The notes below the pieces were generated by a model. That model saw only the letters and a program-made list of their open reading frames with translations, was not told where the DNA came from and ran no database searches. Shown piece by piece: positions 8,896 to 16,555 of a stretch of DNA of 38,038 bases. Numbering within the stretch: position 1 is the stretch's first letter; every line of letters starts with the position of its first letter. The stretch is from an uncultured Thiotrichales bacterium. Its GTDB lineage: Bacteria; Pseudomonadota; Gammaproteobacteria; CAZUMV01. The translations under genes and the position numbers were made by a program. The DNA lies in NCBI GenBank assembly GCA_938041655.1, contig CALISW010000206.1:1-38038 (forward strand), written 5' to 3'.

Positions 8896-9210
8896 ATGAA
8901 GAAAACACGTACTATCACGGCAACCGCATTATTAACCTTTGCTTTACTATGTATTGCACCACCTATGGCTAGCGCTGGCGATCTTGGCTTTAAGTCAGTT
9001 TCACAGGCTACTTTTGCTGTAAAAGGCAAGCAACGCTGGTGGCACCGCATCCGCAAGGGTAACTTTAAGAAGAATGACTTCAAGAAGAAGAGTACCAAGA
9101 ACTCTGTAGATAACCCTGAGCCTATCACTGGCATGCTGGCTTTAGCTGCTGCAGGTGTTGGTGGCGCTGCAATGCGCAAGCGTAAGAAGCAGGATCAAGA
9201 TCAGGAATAA
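8896..9210 (+). CDS. Very small, highly basic PEP-CTERM precursor (probable exosortase substrate)
   Basis: The 104-residue protein has a classic signal peptide (MKK start, hydrophobic core, cleavage expected after MASA at residue 27), a short mature region (28-73), then a PEP-CTERM-type sorting signal: NPEP (73-76), a Gly/Ala-rich hydrophobic helix (77-93) and a basic cluster RKRKK (94-98). Unusually, a polar QDQDQE tail follows the basic cluster. The mature region has ten Lys, three Arg and three Asp, a net charge of about +10 in 46 residues, with the aromatic-cationic block RWWHRIRKG and repeated FKK units. Most PEP-CTERM proteins are far larger. GGGAG seven bases before the ATG supports this start. 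A strong terminator follows, and an exosortase gene starts 141 bases downstream, so this is its likely substrate. Function beyond export and sorting is unknown. Confidence 0.85.
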   Translation: MKKTRTITATALLTFALLCIAPPMASAGDLGFKSVSQATFAVKGKQRWWHRIRKGNFKKNDFKKKSTKNSVDNPEPITGMLALAAAGVGGAAMRKRKKQDQDQE

Positions 9211-9260
9211 AGCTGTAACAGGCCGGCCACCGCTCCCTGCGGTCGGTCAGTAAAAACAAG

Positions 9261-9291
9261 AGAGCAGTGTGTTAACACTGCTCTTTTTTTT
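9261..9291 (+). terminator. Strong intrinsic terminator after the PEP-CTERM gene
   Basis: A perfect 10-bp stem (AGAGCAGTGT / ACACTGCTCT) with a GTTA loop is followed by eight T. It lies 50 bases after the PEP-CTERM stop and separates it from the exosortase gene. A second small hairpin (ACCGC/GCGGT, 9229-9243) lies between the stop and the terminator. The substrate is thus probably transcribed as its own short message. Confidence 0.9.
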
Positions 9292-9334
9292 CGTCTAAAA
9301 TATCGTCTCTCGCACACCAAAAATCATTAAACTT

Positions 9335-9343
9335 TGCTATAAA
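9335..9343 (+). promoter_or_regulatory. Candidate extended -10 promoter of the exosortase gene
   Basis: TGC plus TATAAA (5/6) forms an extended -10 element that ends eight bases before the ATG. The predicted start of transcription is at about 9350-9351, so the message would have essentially no leader. No good -35 is seen at the usual spacing. An in-frame TAA lies inside the hexamer (9340-9342), which rules out an upstream start. Confidence 0.6.
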
Positions 9344-9351
9344 ATACAGCT

Positions 9352-10236
9352 ATGGACACCAGCATACTTAAACAATATACCCAAGACTTTCTTGGCAGCC
9401 CGATACGTAATCCTCTGCTGTTACTGGCAGCCGGATTAGCGTGTATCTCGTTCATAGGTAAAGAAGCCGGTGATTTCGCCATTTCGGCGTTAACTATCAT
9501 GGCTATTTTCAGCATGCTGGCTGATACCCCTGACCAACCGGACACCAACCAGCGACATTATATTTTGGCAGTCATTGCTTTGATTGTCGTTGCTCTTGTG
9601 GTTCGCTATGTGTGGACGGTCAAAGGCTTACCACTCGCCATGCGTGGTATGCCGTTATTATTTTTAAGCAGCTACTGGTGTTATCACTATGGTGGCCAGG
9701 TCTTGAGCAAACGCTGGAAAGAGCTGTTACTGCTAGCGGTACTGTTAATTCCGGATCGCGCCCTGATGTACCCTTTTGTCGCGCCTCTGCTAGCGCTTTC
9801 TGATATGCCGAGCCTAAGTCATTTGACCGCCAATATTGCCGCCGGTGTCACCTGGATACTCGGCCTGCCTGTTGAGCTTGAAGGCACCCACATCCATGCG
9901 CCAAACGTCATTGCCAATGTATTTAAAGGCTGTGACGGCGGCCGAATTCTGGATTTCATGGTGCGCCTGACACTCATTCTAATCATCGCGTTTCCGGTGA
10001 AGAAATATAAATGGCCGATCATTTTAATAGTCAGTATGTTTCTGGGATATCTGGTTAATGTGTTTCGTGTCTCAGCGATGGTTTTCGTCGCTAACACCGG
10101 TGACATGCAGGCTTTTGATTACTGGCATACCGGTGACGGCTCGAAGATCTTCAACCTGATAGCCATCATCCTGTTCTGCCTGGTCGGTTATTTTCAAATC
10201 ACGCCAGCCAAAAGCGTGAAACAAAGTAACGCCTGA
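9352..10236 (+). CDS. Exosortase/archaeosortase-family transpeptidase
   Basis: This 294-residue polytopic membrane protein has about eight hydrophobic segments. Near the C-terminal half it carries the exosortase signature: Cys194 in FKGCDGGR, Arg239 in NVFRVS and His259 in YWHTGDGS, each at the start or end of a membrane segment as in the family. Exosortases cleave the C-terminal sorting signal of PEP-CTERM proteins and probably attach the product to another molecule during export. The subfamily cannot be assigned by eye; CDGGR rather than the common CSGLR may be a subfamily mark. The small PEP-CTERM precursor upstream is the only substrate in the window. None of the usual exopolysaccharide or eps genes accompany it, and no Shine-Dalgarno sequence precedes the ATG. 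A GTPase gene follows after 38 bases. Confidence 0.88.
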   Translation: MDTSILKQYTQDFLGSPIRNPLLLLAAGLACISFIGKEAGDFAISALTIMAIFSMLADTPDQPDTNQRHYILAVIALIVVALVVRYVWTVKGLPLAMRGMPLLFLSSYWCYHYGGQVLSKRWKELLLLAVLLIPDRALMYPFVAPLLALSDMPSLSHLTANIAAGVTWILGLPVELEGTHIHAPNVIANVFKGCDGGRILDFMVRLTLILIIAFPVKKYKWPIILIVSMFLGYLVNVFRVSAMVFVANTGDMQAFDYWHTGDGSKIFNLIAIILFCLVGYFQITPAKSVKQSNA

Positions 10237-10259
10237 CCCCGCCAGAGCCAAAATTAGAC

Positions 10260-10265
10260 TATGAT
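10260..10265 (+). promoter_or_regulatory. Possible -10 element of the first GTPase gene
   Basis: TATGAT (5/6 to consensus) ends nine bases before the ATG at 10275, in the 38-base gap after the exosortase. No -35 and no TG extension are seen, and no ribosome binding site follows. If used, it would give a leader of only two or three bases. Read-through from the exosortase gene is the alternative. Confidence 0.3.
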
Positions 10266-10274
10266 TCTGCTCCT

Positions 10275-12011
10275 ATGAGCACACAACTTAGCAGCGGCTG
10301 TCAGCAATCACTGGCGCAACTATTTGAGCAACTTCAGTCCACGCTGGAAAAAAACAAGCGTGAGGATGCCAACTGGTTACAGCAGCGACAATCGCTGGCA
10401 TTAGCCAATGCGCTACTTCGTAATCATGGCTCTAACCCCGAAAAATCATCACGACATGTCGTTGTGGTCGGACCGACACAGGTAGGAAAGAGTACCGTTA
10501 TTAATCATTTGCTTGGCTCTGAACAAGCTGGAGTCAGCGCACTCGCCGGCTACACCAGACACGCGCAGGGGTTTACGGCGGCTACTGAAACAGAGCAATA
10601 CCAACAACTATTTCCGAATTGGAAGCTGGTCGCACAAAACCAGCTGGACCCGGACAACACCAGACAGTTTTCGATCAGCACCCGCACAGACATTACTGAT
10701 CAAGCCCAACAAGAAATAGTTTATTGGGACACTCCGGATTTTGATTCAGTCAGCTCACGCTCCTATCGCACTATCGTGCCAAACCTGAGCGCAATCGCTT
10801 CGGTGTTAGTGCTGGTCTTGAGTAAAGAGAAATACGCTGACAACAGTGTCTGGGAATTTCTTAAACTGTTGGCACCACTGCAATTGCCCTTGATCATTTG
10901 CCTGAATAAATCAGAAGCCGCGCATCTGGAAGTTATCACTCGTGAAATAGAACAACGCCTGAGTGACCTTAATTGCAAGCATCAGGCAATCATCAGCTTA
11001 CCGTGGCAACATCCCGACACGCCAACTCCATCTGAACGTATCCAGGCATTACAAAGCGCTGTTAGTACTACACTGACCGCAGCACCCCAGTCACCCAAAC
11101 TGACATATTACTTTCGCGATAATTGGCAAACGTGGTTAAAACCGGCCGTGGCAGAACATCAGGCTCGAACCGAATGGCAGGAAAGTGTAGCGCAGGCATC
11201 CGGGCAACTATTGAGCTATTACCGGGAACACTATTTACAACAAACCCGATACTCAGAAGCCCTGCAGCGTGCTATTAGCAAACTACTCGAATTACTCGAA
11301 ATACCCATCCTGGCTGGTACGCTGGGCACACTGAGAAAAGTGATTACCTGGCCGGTTCGCACCCTAGGTAAAACTATTCTCGACTCGGTCTCGGATACAC
11401 GTGATAAAACACAAACCAATGAAGTTATTATTCTCACTGAGGCGTATCAAAATGCGCTGGTAGACCTGATCAACAAGGCTCAGCAGATTGAAGCAGAGGA
11501 TCACCCACAACAAAAACTCTGGTGGACATCCATAAAACAAGGACTGGATCAACAACAGCAGGACTTACAAGCACGAGCCGAACACAATATCGCACAACTC
11601 CAGGATACTTTCGAACCTGAAATTGACGCCGCTGCCAATCGTCTCTATCAACAGCTTCAGGAGCAGCCAGCCACCTTGAATAGCCTCAGAGCGGCTCGGG
11701 TAACAACTGATGCGGCTGCTTTGGCACTCGCCTTTCATACTGGAGGGTTGAGCACGACTGATTTGGTACTGGCACCAGCCTTATTATCAGTAACCTCACT
11801 GATTGCTGAAAGTGCTGTCGGGCAACACATGAAAGTGATTGAAAAAGAACTCAAAGAAAAACAATTTGAACAAGTACAGCATGATCTGGTTACACCCTGC
11901 CTGGAACAGCCAATGCTTGAGCTATCTGAGCAGCTCACAACAGCTGATCTATACAATATCTCTGAGGCAGACTTACAGGCAGCAGAACAGTGCCTGAGTG
12001 AGTTGGAATAA
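10275..12011 (+). CDS. Large P-loop GTPase, dynamin-like in layout (first of a pair)
   Basis: The 578-residue product has a helical N-terminal part (1-60), then a GTPase domain: G1 GPTQVGKST (66-74), G3 DTPDFDS (152-158) and a G4-like NKSE (211-214) in which the usual Asp is Glu. The remaining ~360 residues are mainly helical and Gln/Glu-rich, probably coiled coil, with a hydrophobic or amphipathic segment at about 478-515 (LALAFHTGG... LVLAPALLSVTSLIAE) that could insert into a membrane. The layout, with a GTPase head and long helical stalk, recalls bacterial dynamin-like or YfjP-type GTPases, but no named family is recognised. The stop overlaps the start of the next GTPase gene by one base (TAATG), so the two are probably made together. 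It shares the DxPDFDS motif with its partner. Confidence 0.8.
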   Translation: MSTQLSSGCQQSLAQLFEQLQSTLEKNKREDANWLQQRQSLALANALLRNHGSNPEKSSRHVVVVGPTQVGKSTVINHLLGSEQAGVSALAGYTRHAQGFTAATETEQYQQLFPNWKLVAQNQLDPDNTRQFSISTRTDITDQAQQEIVYWDTPDFDSVSSRSYRTIVPNLSAIASVLVLVLSKEKYADNSVWEFLKLLAPLQLPLIICLNKSEAAHLEVITREIEQRLSDLNCKHQAIISLPWQHPDTPTPSERIQALQSAVSTTLTAAPQSPKLTYYFRDNWQTWLKPAVAEHQARTEWQESVAQASGQLLSYYREHYLQQTRYSEALQRAISKLLELLEIPILAGTLGTLRKVITWPVRTLGKTILDSVSDTRDKTQTNEVIILTEAYQNALVDLINKAQQIEAEDHPQQKLWWTSIKQGLDQQQQDLQARAEHNIAQLQDTFEPEIDAAANRLYQQLQEQPATLNSLRAARVTTDAAALALAFHTGGLSTTDLVLAPALLSVTSLIAESAVGQHMKVIEKELKEKQFEQVQHDLVTPCLEQPMLELSEQLTTADLYNISEADLQAAEQCLSELE

Positions 12012-13591
12012 TGCAGGATTTTAACCAACGCCATCAACAGTTAAGCAGCTGGGTGAAGCAAACCATCTCCGAGGGCTGGCTCACAGATCAGGCACAATTG
12101 AAATTCGATCAACTGGAGACCGCCAGCGCCGAGCAATTATTCAGTAATACAGCTATACGTCCATTAATAGTGGCGTTCTTTGGAGGCACAGGCACCGGTA
12201 AAAGCAGTCTTCTGAACAGACTGGCTGACGCCGATATCGCAGTAACCGGTGCTGCCAGACCAACCTCACATGAAGTCACTATCTACTTGCATCAAGACCA
12301 TCAGTTAAACGAAAGTTTAAAGAGACTGCCGATGCAACAAACGAGGATTCATTACCACCAGCTGGCACAACGCCAGCAAGTTGCCTGGCTCGATATGCCG
12401 GATTTTGACAGCGTTGAAAGTGCCAACCGAGATCTGGTTGAGCAATGGTTACCTTATATAGATTATCTGGTCTATGTCGTGAGCCCGGAACGCTATCATG
12501 ATGATCTGGGCTGGCAAATCCTGCAACAACGCCAACAACGACACCAATGGTTGTTTGTCATGAACCATTGGGATGAAGGCAAACCTGAGCAATATGAAGA
12601 CTTTCGCTCAAAACTCGATAAGGCCGGTTTTTCCAAGGCTGAATTATTGCGAACCAGCTGTGCAGCCAAACCAATAGATGATGAATTTGAAAAACTGGAA
12701 CAACACCTGAATCAAGCTATAGCGAGCAACGGCATCGAACAGTTACAAAAAACCGGAGCATTGGCACGCTTGCATGATCTGGATAAATTGGTGGCTGACT
12801 ACAGCCAGACACTAGGCACTCAAGCACAATGGCAAGCATTGTCCAAGTCACAACAGACGCTGTCTGCCACACATAACAAAGGACTGGTTTCGCTGCTGCG
12901 CGATCAGGCACAAGGTCTGCTGCAACCGTTGCAGGCAATTGAAGAAGACACACCCTGGTTCAGAAGCAAACAAAATCCAACGCGTTTGCCGAGTACCGGA
13001 GACATGATCGAATACCTGGGCAATCAACGTTGTGGTAATTATCTGCAGCGTATTATGCGCGAACAAGGGCAACATTGTCGTAAGCAACTATTACCTGAGC
13101 AAGCACTGACCAGAAAACTGTCAGGCCTTGCTGAAGAAACCACCCTGTCGCTTGAAGATAATATGACCACGTCCACGGCTAAAGCCATGGCCAAGCCCGG
13201 TACTGTCATACAACGTGCTGTCTATAAGCTTTGTAACTGGTTGAGCTTTTTGCTGCCTTTAGCTCTAGCTATCTGGGCAGGCTGGTTTTTATTTGCTCAC
13301 TATCGCGAAGGTATGCAAGGGAATGTCGAATTTTTAGGCACCAGCTTTATCACCAACACCTTGATGTTGATGGGTCTGGGCTGGTTTATTCCATGGCTGA
13401 TTAAAAGAAAAATTCAACCATCTTTAGTCTCGAGTTTCAAACGCGGCGTATTTAATGCCATCGAACAAACCGGCTTAGAGCTTGAGCAAAAACTCAATCT
13501 CGCTTGCGAGAAAGTGATTGAGGAACATCAAGATGTGCAGGACAAGCTGGCGCAGCTACAGCAAGATGCACCCACTAAAGAAGAGATTTAG
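12011..13591 (+). CDS. Membrane-anchored P-loop GTPase (second of a pair)
   Basis: The 526-residue product has a GTPase domain with G1 GGTGTGKSS (58-66), a likely G2 Thr in ARPTSHEVT, G3 DMPDFDSVES (128-137) and a regular G4 NHWD (185-188). A helical middle region follows. About residues 408-465 contain two hydrophobic segments (LSFLLPLALAIWAGWFLFAHY and TLMLMGLGWFIPWLI) joined by a short loop, a hairpin that would anchor the protein in the inner membrane. The last ~60 residues are helical and charged. It is coupled to the preceding GTPase by a one-base overlap, and similar G3 motifs suggest an old duplication. The 3' end overlaps the convergent tatC by four bases. The role is unknown; a two-part membrane-remodelling or envelope-associated GTPase is a reasonable inference. 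Confidence 0.8.
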   Translation: MQDFNQRHQQLSSWVKQTISEGWLTDQAQLKFDQLETASAEQLFSNTAIRPLIVAFFGGTGTGKSSLLNRLADADIAVTGAARPTSHEVTIYLHQDHQLNESLKRLPMQQTRIHYHQLAQRQQVAWLDMPDFDSVESANRDLVEQWLPYIDYLVYVVSPERYHDDLGWQILQQRQQRHQWLFVMNHWDEGKPEQYEDFRSKLDKAGFSKAELLRTSCAAKPIDDEFEKLEQHLNQAIASNGIEQLQKTGALARLHDLDKLVADYSQTLGTQAQWQALSKSQQTLSATHNKGLVSLLRDQAQGLLQPLQAIEEDTPWFRSKQNPTRLPSTGDMIEYLGNQRCGNYLQRIMREQGQHCRKQLLPEQALTRKLSGLAEETTLSLEDNMTTSTAKAMAKPGTVIQRAVYKLCNWLSFLLPLALAIWAGWFLFAHYREGMQGNVEFLGTSFITNTLMLMGLGWFIPWLIKRKIQPSLVSSFKRGVFNAIEQTGLELEQKLNLACEKVIEEHQDVQDKLAQLQQDAPTKEEI

Positions 13592-14355
13592 TCAGCGCTA
13601 TTCGCCGGTTCACTGACCTTGTCAGTTTCTGGTTCCAATTTGACATTCCTGGCGAAAAATAATCCCACTTCAAACAAAATCCATATTGGTATGGCTAACA
13701 ATATCTGGGAAATTATATCCGGTGGCGTCAATAACATGCCGATAACAAAAGCAGCCACAATCACATAAGGTCGCGATTTTTTGAGCGTCTCCAGTTCCAC
13801 TAAACCCGCTGACACGACCAGGTACGTGGCAATTGGCACTTCAAACGAAAGACCAAAAGCAAAGAAGAGCTTGATGACTAAATCCAGATAGCGACTGATA
13901 TCCGTCATCACTGTCACACCAAACGGTGCTTCGCTAACAAAAAACCCAAAGACTAAGGGGAAGACCACAAAATAGGCAAATGCCATACCAGCATAAAAAA
14001 GCACCACACTGGAGACCAGCAATGGTATCGCGAATTTCTTTTCACGCTGATAAAGACCCGGCGCAATAAATGACCAGACTTGATGCAATAAAAATGGAAT
14101 GCACACGACCACAGCCAACATCAACACCATCTTGAAAGGGGCAAGAAAGGTAGAGGCTGGATCAATCGCAATCATTGAACTGGCTTCTGGCAAATGCTTA
14201 CGTAACGGCGCTGCTAGATAAGTATAGATTTCCTGACGGAACGGGAATAAACCAAGCAACACTACAAAAACGGCAATGACCATACGCAACAACCGATCGC
14301 GCAACTCAATCAAGTGACTAATTAAACTGGATTCTTCGAGCTGCTCTTCACTCAT
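13588..14355 (-). CDS. tatC: Sec-independent protein translocase subunit TatC
   Basis: TatC is the receptor subunit of the twin-arginine translocase, which binds RR signal peptides and exports folded proteins across the inner membrane. The 255-residue product has the conserved cytoplasmic start (LISHLIELRDRLLR), six hydrophobic segments, and the periplasmic motif QVWSFIAPGLYQREKK typical of the family. Length matches E. coli TatC (258). The start overlaps the tatB stop by ATGA, so the two are coupled. The C-terminal tail (EPETDKVSEPANSAD) is acidic. It converges on the second GTPase gene with a four-base overlap of coding ends and no room for a terminator. Confidence 0.97.
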   Translation of the reverse strand: MSEEQLEESSLISHLIELRDRLLRMVIAVFVVLLGLFPFRQEIYTYLAAPLRKHLPEASSMIAIDPASTFLAPFKMVLMLAVVVCIPFLLHQVWSFIAPGLYQREKKFAIPLLVSSVVLFYAGMAFAYFVVFPLVFGFFVSEAPFGVTVMTDISRYLDLVIKLFFAFGLSFEVPIATYLVVSAGLVELETLKKSRPYVIVAAFVIGMLLTPPDIISQILLAIPIWILFEVGLFFARNVKLEPETDKVSEPANSAD

Positions 14356-14702
14356 GACTCACCTGCTTTGCCGGAGTCAATTTTCGCCATTTCTGCTGCC
14401 TCGTTTACCTCGGCCTGCATTTCTTCAGCCACATCAGTCGCTGTGGTGTTTAAGTGTTTACGGGTATCGTCAAGGACTTCTTTTAAATCATCAATCTGTT
14501 CGCTTTGATCTTTAAGAATTTGACGTAACTCATCTGCGTGTAATTCACGCTCAATATCCGACCTGACACCGGCTACAAAACGACGCGCCTTGGCAACATA
14601 CTTTCCCAGGGTTCTGGCAACTTGAGGTAACTTTTCAGGGCCGATCACCAAAAGTGCCACGATGAATACCATGGCCATTTCTATCAGGCCCATATCAAAC
14701 AT
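14352..14702 (-). CDS. tatB: Sec-independent protein translocase subunit TatB
   Basis: The 116-residue protein begins with the TatB signature: a short periplasmic N terminus, a single membrane helix (MGLIEMAMVFIVALLVIG) and the PEKLPQVARTLGKYVAKARRF amphipathic helix after the conserved Gly-Pro hinge. The rest is charged, helical and ends with an acidic linker. TatB works with TatC in the RR-signal receptor complex. The gene lies 15 bases after tatA and overlaps tatC by four bases. An ATG start at 14702 fits the family. Confidence 0.96.
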   Translation of the reverse strand: MFDMGLIEMAMVFIVALLVIGPEKLPQVARTLGKYVAKARRFVAGVRSDIERELHADELRQILKDQSEQIDDLKEVLDDTRKHLNTTATDVAEEMQAEVNEAAEMAKIDSGKAGES

Positions 14703-14717
14703 TGATCATGGCTCCGG

Positions 14718-14924
14718 CTAGACTTTGTCTTTGTCTTCTACTTTTTGTTCAATCACCGTACCATCTTCGGCTGTGGCGTCTTCTTCCTTGACTGCCTTTT
14801 TGAAATTCTTGATCGCGCCGCCAATGTCACCACCGGCGTTGCGTAAGCGCTTGGTGCCAAACAACACCAGCACTATGGCCAAAATTAATATCAACGGCCC
14901 AATACCAATTCCACTAATACCCAT
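14718..14924 (-). CDS. tatA: Sec-independent protein translocase subunit TatA
   Basis: The 68-residue product starts MGISGIGIGPLILILAI and continues into the FGTKRLRNAGGDIGGAIKNF amphipathic helix, the pattern of TatA pore subunits, with a short acidic/basic C-terminal tail. A longer open frame extends upstream to 15032, but the true start is ATG 14924: an AGGAG ribosome binding site (complement of 14932-14936) lies just before it, and the extra 36 residues overlap hisE in another frame. It is the first tat gene and starts 13 bases after the hisE stop, so it is probably in one transcript with hisE. Confidence 0.96.
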   Translation of the reverse strand: MGISGIGIGPLILILAIVLVLFGTKRLRNAGGDIGGAIKNFKKAVKEEDATAEDGTVIEQKVEDKDKV

Positions 14925-14937
14925 ACACCTAACTCCT

Positions 14938-15282
14938 CTATTCTGCGCTAGCGCGAGACAATTTCTCTTTGTGACCTGAGACACCAAAACGGCGCTCCAG
15001 TTCTGCCAATACCTGTTCGGGTCGCAAACCACGCTCGGTCAGTAACACCATGCAATGAAACCACAAATCAGCAACCTCATGAATAACGTGCTTATCATCT
15101 ACTTCTGCGGCGGCTTCTACAACCTCACCGGCCTCTTCAGTGATCTTGGCAGCAATCGCATCCGGCCCACCGGCTAATAAACTGGCAACGTAGGAGCTAT
15201 CCGGATCCATAGCGCGTCTTGATTCGAGCACATCAGCTAAACGTGAAATTACTTCGAGATCACTTTGATCTGTGTCATTCAT
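14938..15282 (-). CDS. hisE: Phosphoribosyl-ATP pyrophosphatase
   Basis: Hydrolyses phosphoribosyl-ATP to phosphoribosyl-AMP, the second step of histidine synthesis. The 114-residue product shows the all-helical MazG-like fold signature: LADVLESRR, SYVASLLAGG, then KITEEAGEVVEAA with the metal-binding Glu residues, and HEVADLWFHCMVLL with the conserved Asp. It stands alone, not fused to HisI. The open frame reaches 15309 with a GTG, but ATG 15282 is preferred: a TGTTACAAT element ends seven bases upstream, which fits a leaderless start, and MNDTDQSD is a more usual beginning. It lies between hisF and tatA, a common gammaproteobacterial order. Confidence 0.94.
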   Translation of the reverse strand: MNDTDQSDLEVISRLADVLESRRAMDPDSSYVASLLAGGPDAIAAKITEEAGEVVEAAAEVDDKHVIHEVADLWFHCMVLLTERGLRPEQVLAELERRFGVSGHKEKLSRASAE

Positions 15283-15289
15283 GCGGTTT

Positions 15290-15298
15290 ATTGTAACA
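15290..15298 (-). promoter_or_regulatory. Candidate extended -10 promoter of hisE-tatABC
   Basis: On the minus strand, TGT plus TACAAT (5/6) forms an extended -10 element. Seven bases separate it from the ATG at 15282, so the predicted transcription start coincides with the start codon. No clear -35 is seen. It lies in the 59-base gap after hisF and could drive hisE and the tat genes independently. Confidence 0.5.
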
Positions 15299-15341
15299 AA
15301 TCGACCCACTGAGAAAGCTTTATTTACGCCCTATAAAGACC

Positions 15342-16115
15342 TTAAAGACGGACGGTTATGCCGTGATCACGCATATATTGCTTGGCTTGTCCGACCGTAT
15401 ACTCTCCAAAATGAAAAATACTGGCCGCCAATACTGCATCTGCCTTACCTTCGAGCACCCCGTCTACCAAATGCTGTAAGTTCCCCACGCCACCGGATGC
15501 GATCACCGGAACGCTGACACCTTCGCTAACCGCCCGGGTCAAGGGTAAATTGAAGCCCACCCGGGTACCGTCTCTATCCATACTGGTGAGTAATATTTCA
15601 CCCGCCCCACGCTCCACCATTTGTTGCGCCCACTGCACCGCATCATGCCCGGTAGGTTTTCTACCACCATGGGTAAATATCTCCCAGCGCAAAGGCTCAT
15701 CCGGGCCACTGACTTGCTTGGCATCAATTGCCACCACAATACACTGTGAACCAACGCGCTGGCTGGCCGCACTCACTAACTCGGGATTAAATACTGCCGC
15801 CGTATTGATCGATACTTTATCGGCACCGGCATTGAGCAAGCGATGAATATCTTCAACCTCGCGAACCCCGCCACCCACCGTGAGGGGAATAAATACTGAA
15901 CTGGCCACCGCCTCTACCACTTTATAAATGGTATCCCGGTTGTCAGAGCTGGCAGTGATATCCAGAAAAGTAATTTCGTCGGCGCCTTCATCGTTATAGC
16001 GTTTGGCAATTTCCACTGGATCACCAGCATCACGAATATCGACAAACTTTACGCCCTTGACTACCCGACCCTGATCAACATCCAGACAAGGAATGATTCG
16101 TTTCGCTAATGCCAT
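15342..16115 (-). CDS. hisF: Imidazole glycerol phosphate synthase, cyclase subunit
   Basis: HisF takes ammonia from HisH and converts PRFAR to imidazole glycerol phosphate and AICAR, joining histidine and purine synthesis. The 257-residue product is a complete TIM barrel with catalytic Asp12 ([14 protein letters not shown]) and Asp131 (VVAIDAK), the phosphate-binding TVGGGVR and IASGGVGN loops, and the [13 protein letters not shown] end. Length equals the family norm. The ATG overlaps the stop of the upstream cysteine-cluster gene by one base (TGATG). hisH and hisA, usually next to it, are not in the window. Confidence 0.97.
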   Translation of the reverse strand: MALAKRIIPCLDVDQGRVVKGVKFVDIRDAGDPVEIAKRYNDEGADEITFLDITASSDNRDTIYKVVEAVASSVFIPLTVGGGVREVEDIHRLLNAGADKVSINTAAVFNPELVSAASQRVGSQCIVVAIDAKQVSGPDEPLRWEIFTHGGRKPTGHDAVQWAQQMVERGAGEILLTSMDRDGTRVGFNLPLTRAVSEGVSVPVIASGGVGNLQHLVDGVLEGKADAVLAASIFHFGEYTVGQAKQYMRDHGITVRL

Positions 16116-16555
16116 CAGCTATGCCACTCAATCACATGTTCAACCAGTTGCTGAGGATGCACTCCCAACTCAGACACGACTTTATCAGTCACCGGTATCC
16201 CTGCATCCCGCATGGCGTCACGCGAGCCTGTAAGCAATGGATGCCAGACTGGCAACGGTTTCTTCTCAGCCAGCAAGCGATACGCGCAAGTCGCCGGTGC
16301 AAAGTAACATTGCTCAAGATTTTCTGGACTCAACACCATACATTCAGGCACCAAGGTGACTCGTTCTGTATACACTTCACAGTGGCATTGCTCCTGCTCC
16401 AGGTATTGACACACCACATTGGTCACTGCGATTTCACCACTGTCTTCATCTTCAAGTTTGAGTCGACAACACAGACCGCAGCCATCGCACAGAGACTCCC
16501 ACTCGCTACGACTCATTTCCGTGAGTGATTTACTTTCCCAAAAATGCGTAGTCAT
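16115..16555 (-). CDS. YcgN/UPF0260 family cysteine-cluster protein
   Basis: The 146-residue protein starts with [30 protein letters not shown], the typical beginning of the YcgN (UPF0260) family, and carries a cluster of Cys: CDGCGLCC near residues 23-30, then QEQCHC, PEC, QCY and ATCAYR. Such a pattern suggests binding of zinc or an Fe-S centre, as in YkgJ-type CxxCxxCC proteins; the biochemical role is not known. Both ends overlap their neighbours by one base (TAATG with the beta-barrel gene, TGATG with hisF), which implies a coupled message. Confidence 0.88.
   Translation of the reverse strand: MTTHFWESKSLTEMSRSEWESLCDGCGLCCRLKLEDEDSGEIAVTNVVCQYLEQEQCHCEVYTERVTLVPECMVLSPENLEQCYFAPATCAYRLLAEKKPLPVWHPLLTGSRDAMRDAGIPVTDKVVSELGVHPQQLVEHVIEWHS

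Noticed and set aside
13550-13600. A terminator between the second GTPase and tatC
   Set aside because: The coding ends overlap by four bases and no hairpin with a T-run is visible.
14925-15032. N-terminal extension of tatA
   Set aside because: It overlaps hisE out of frame; TatA starts at the MGISGIG ATG with its own AGGAG site.
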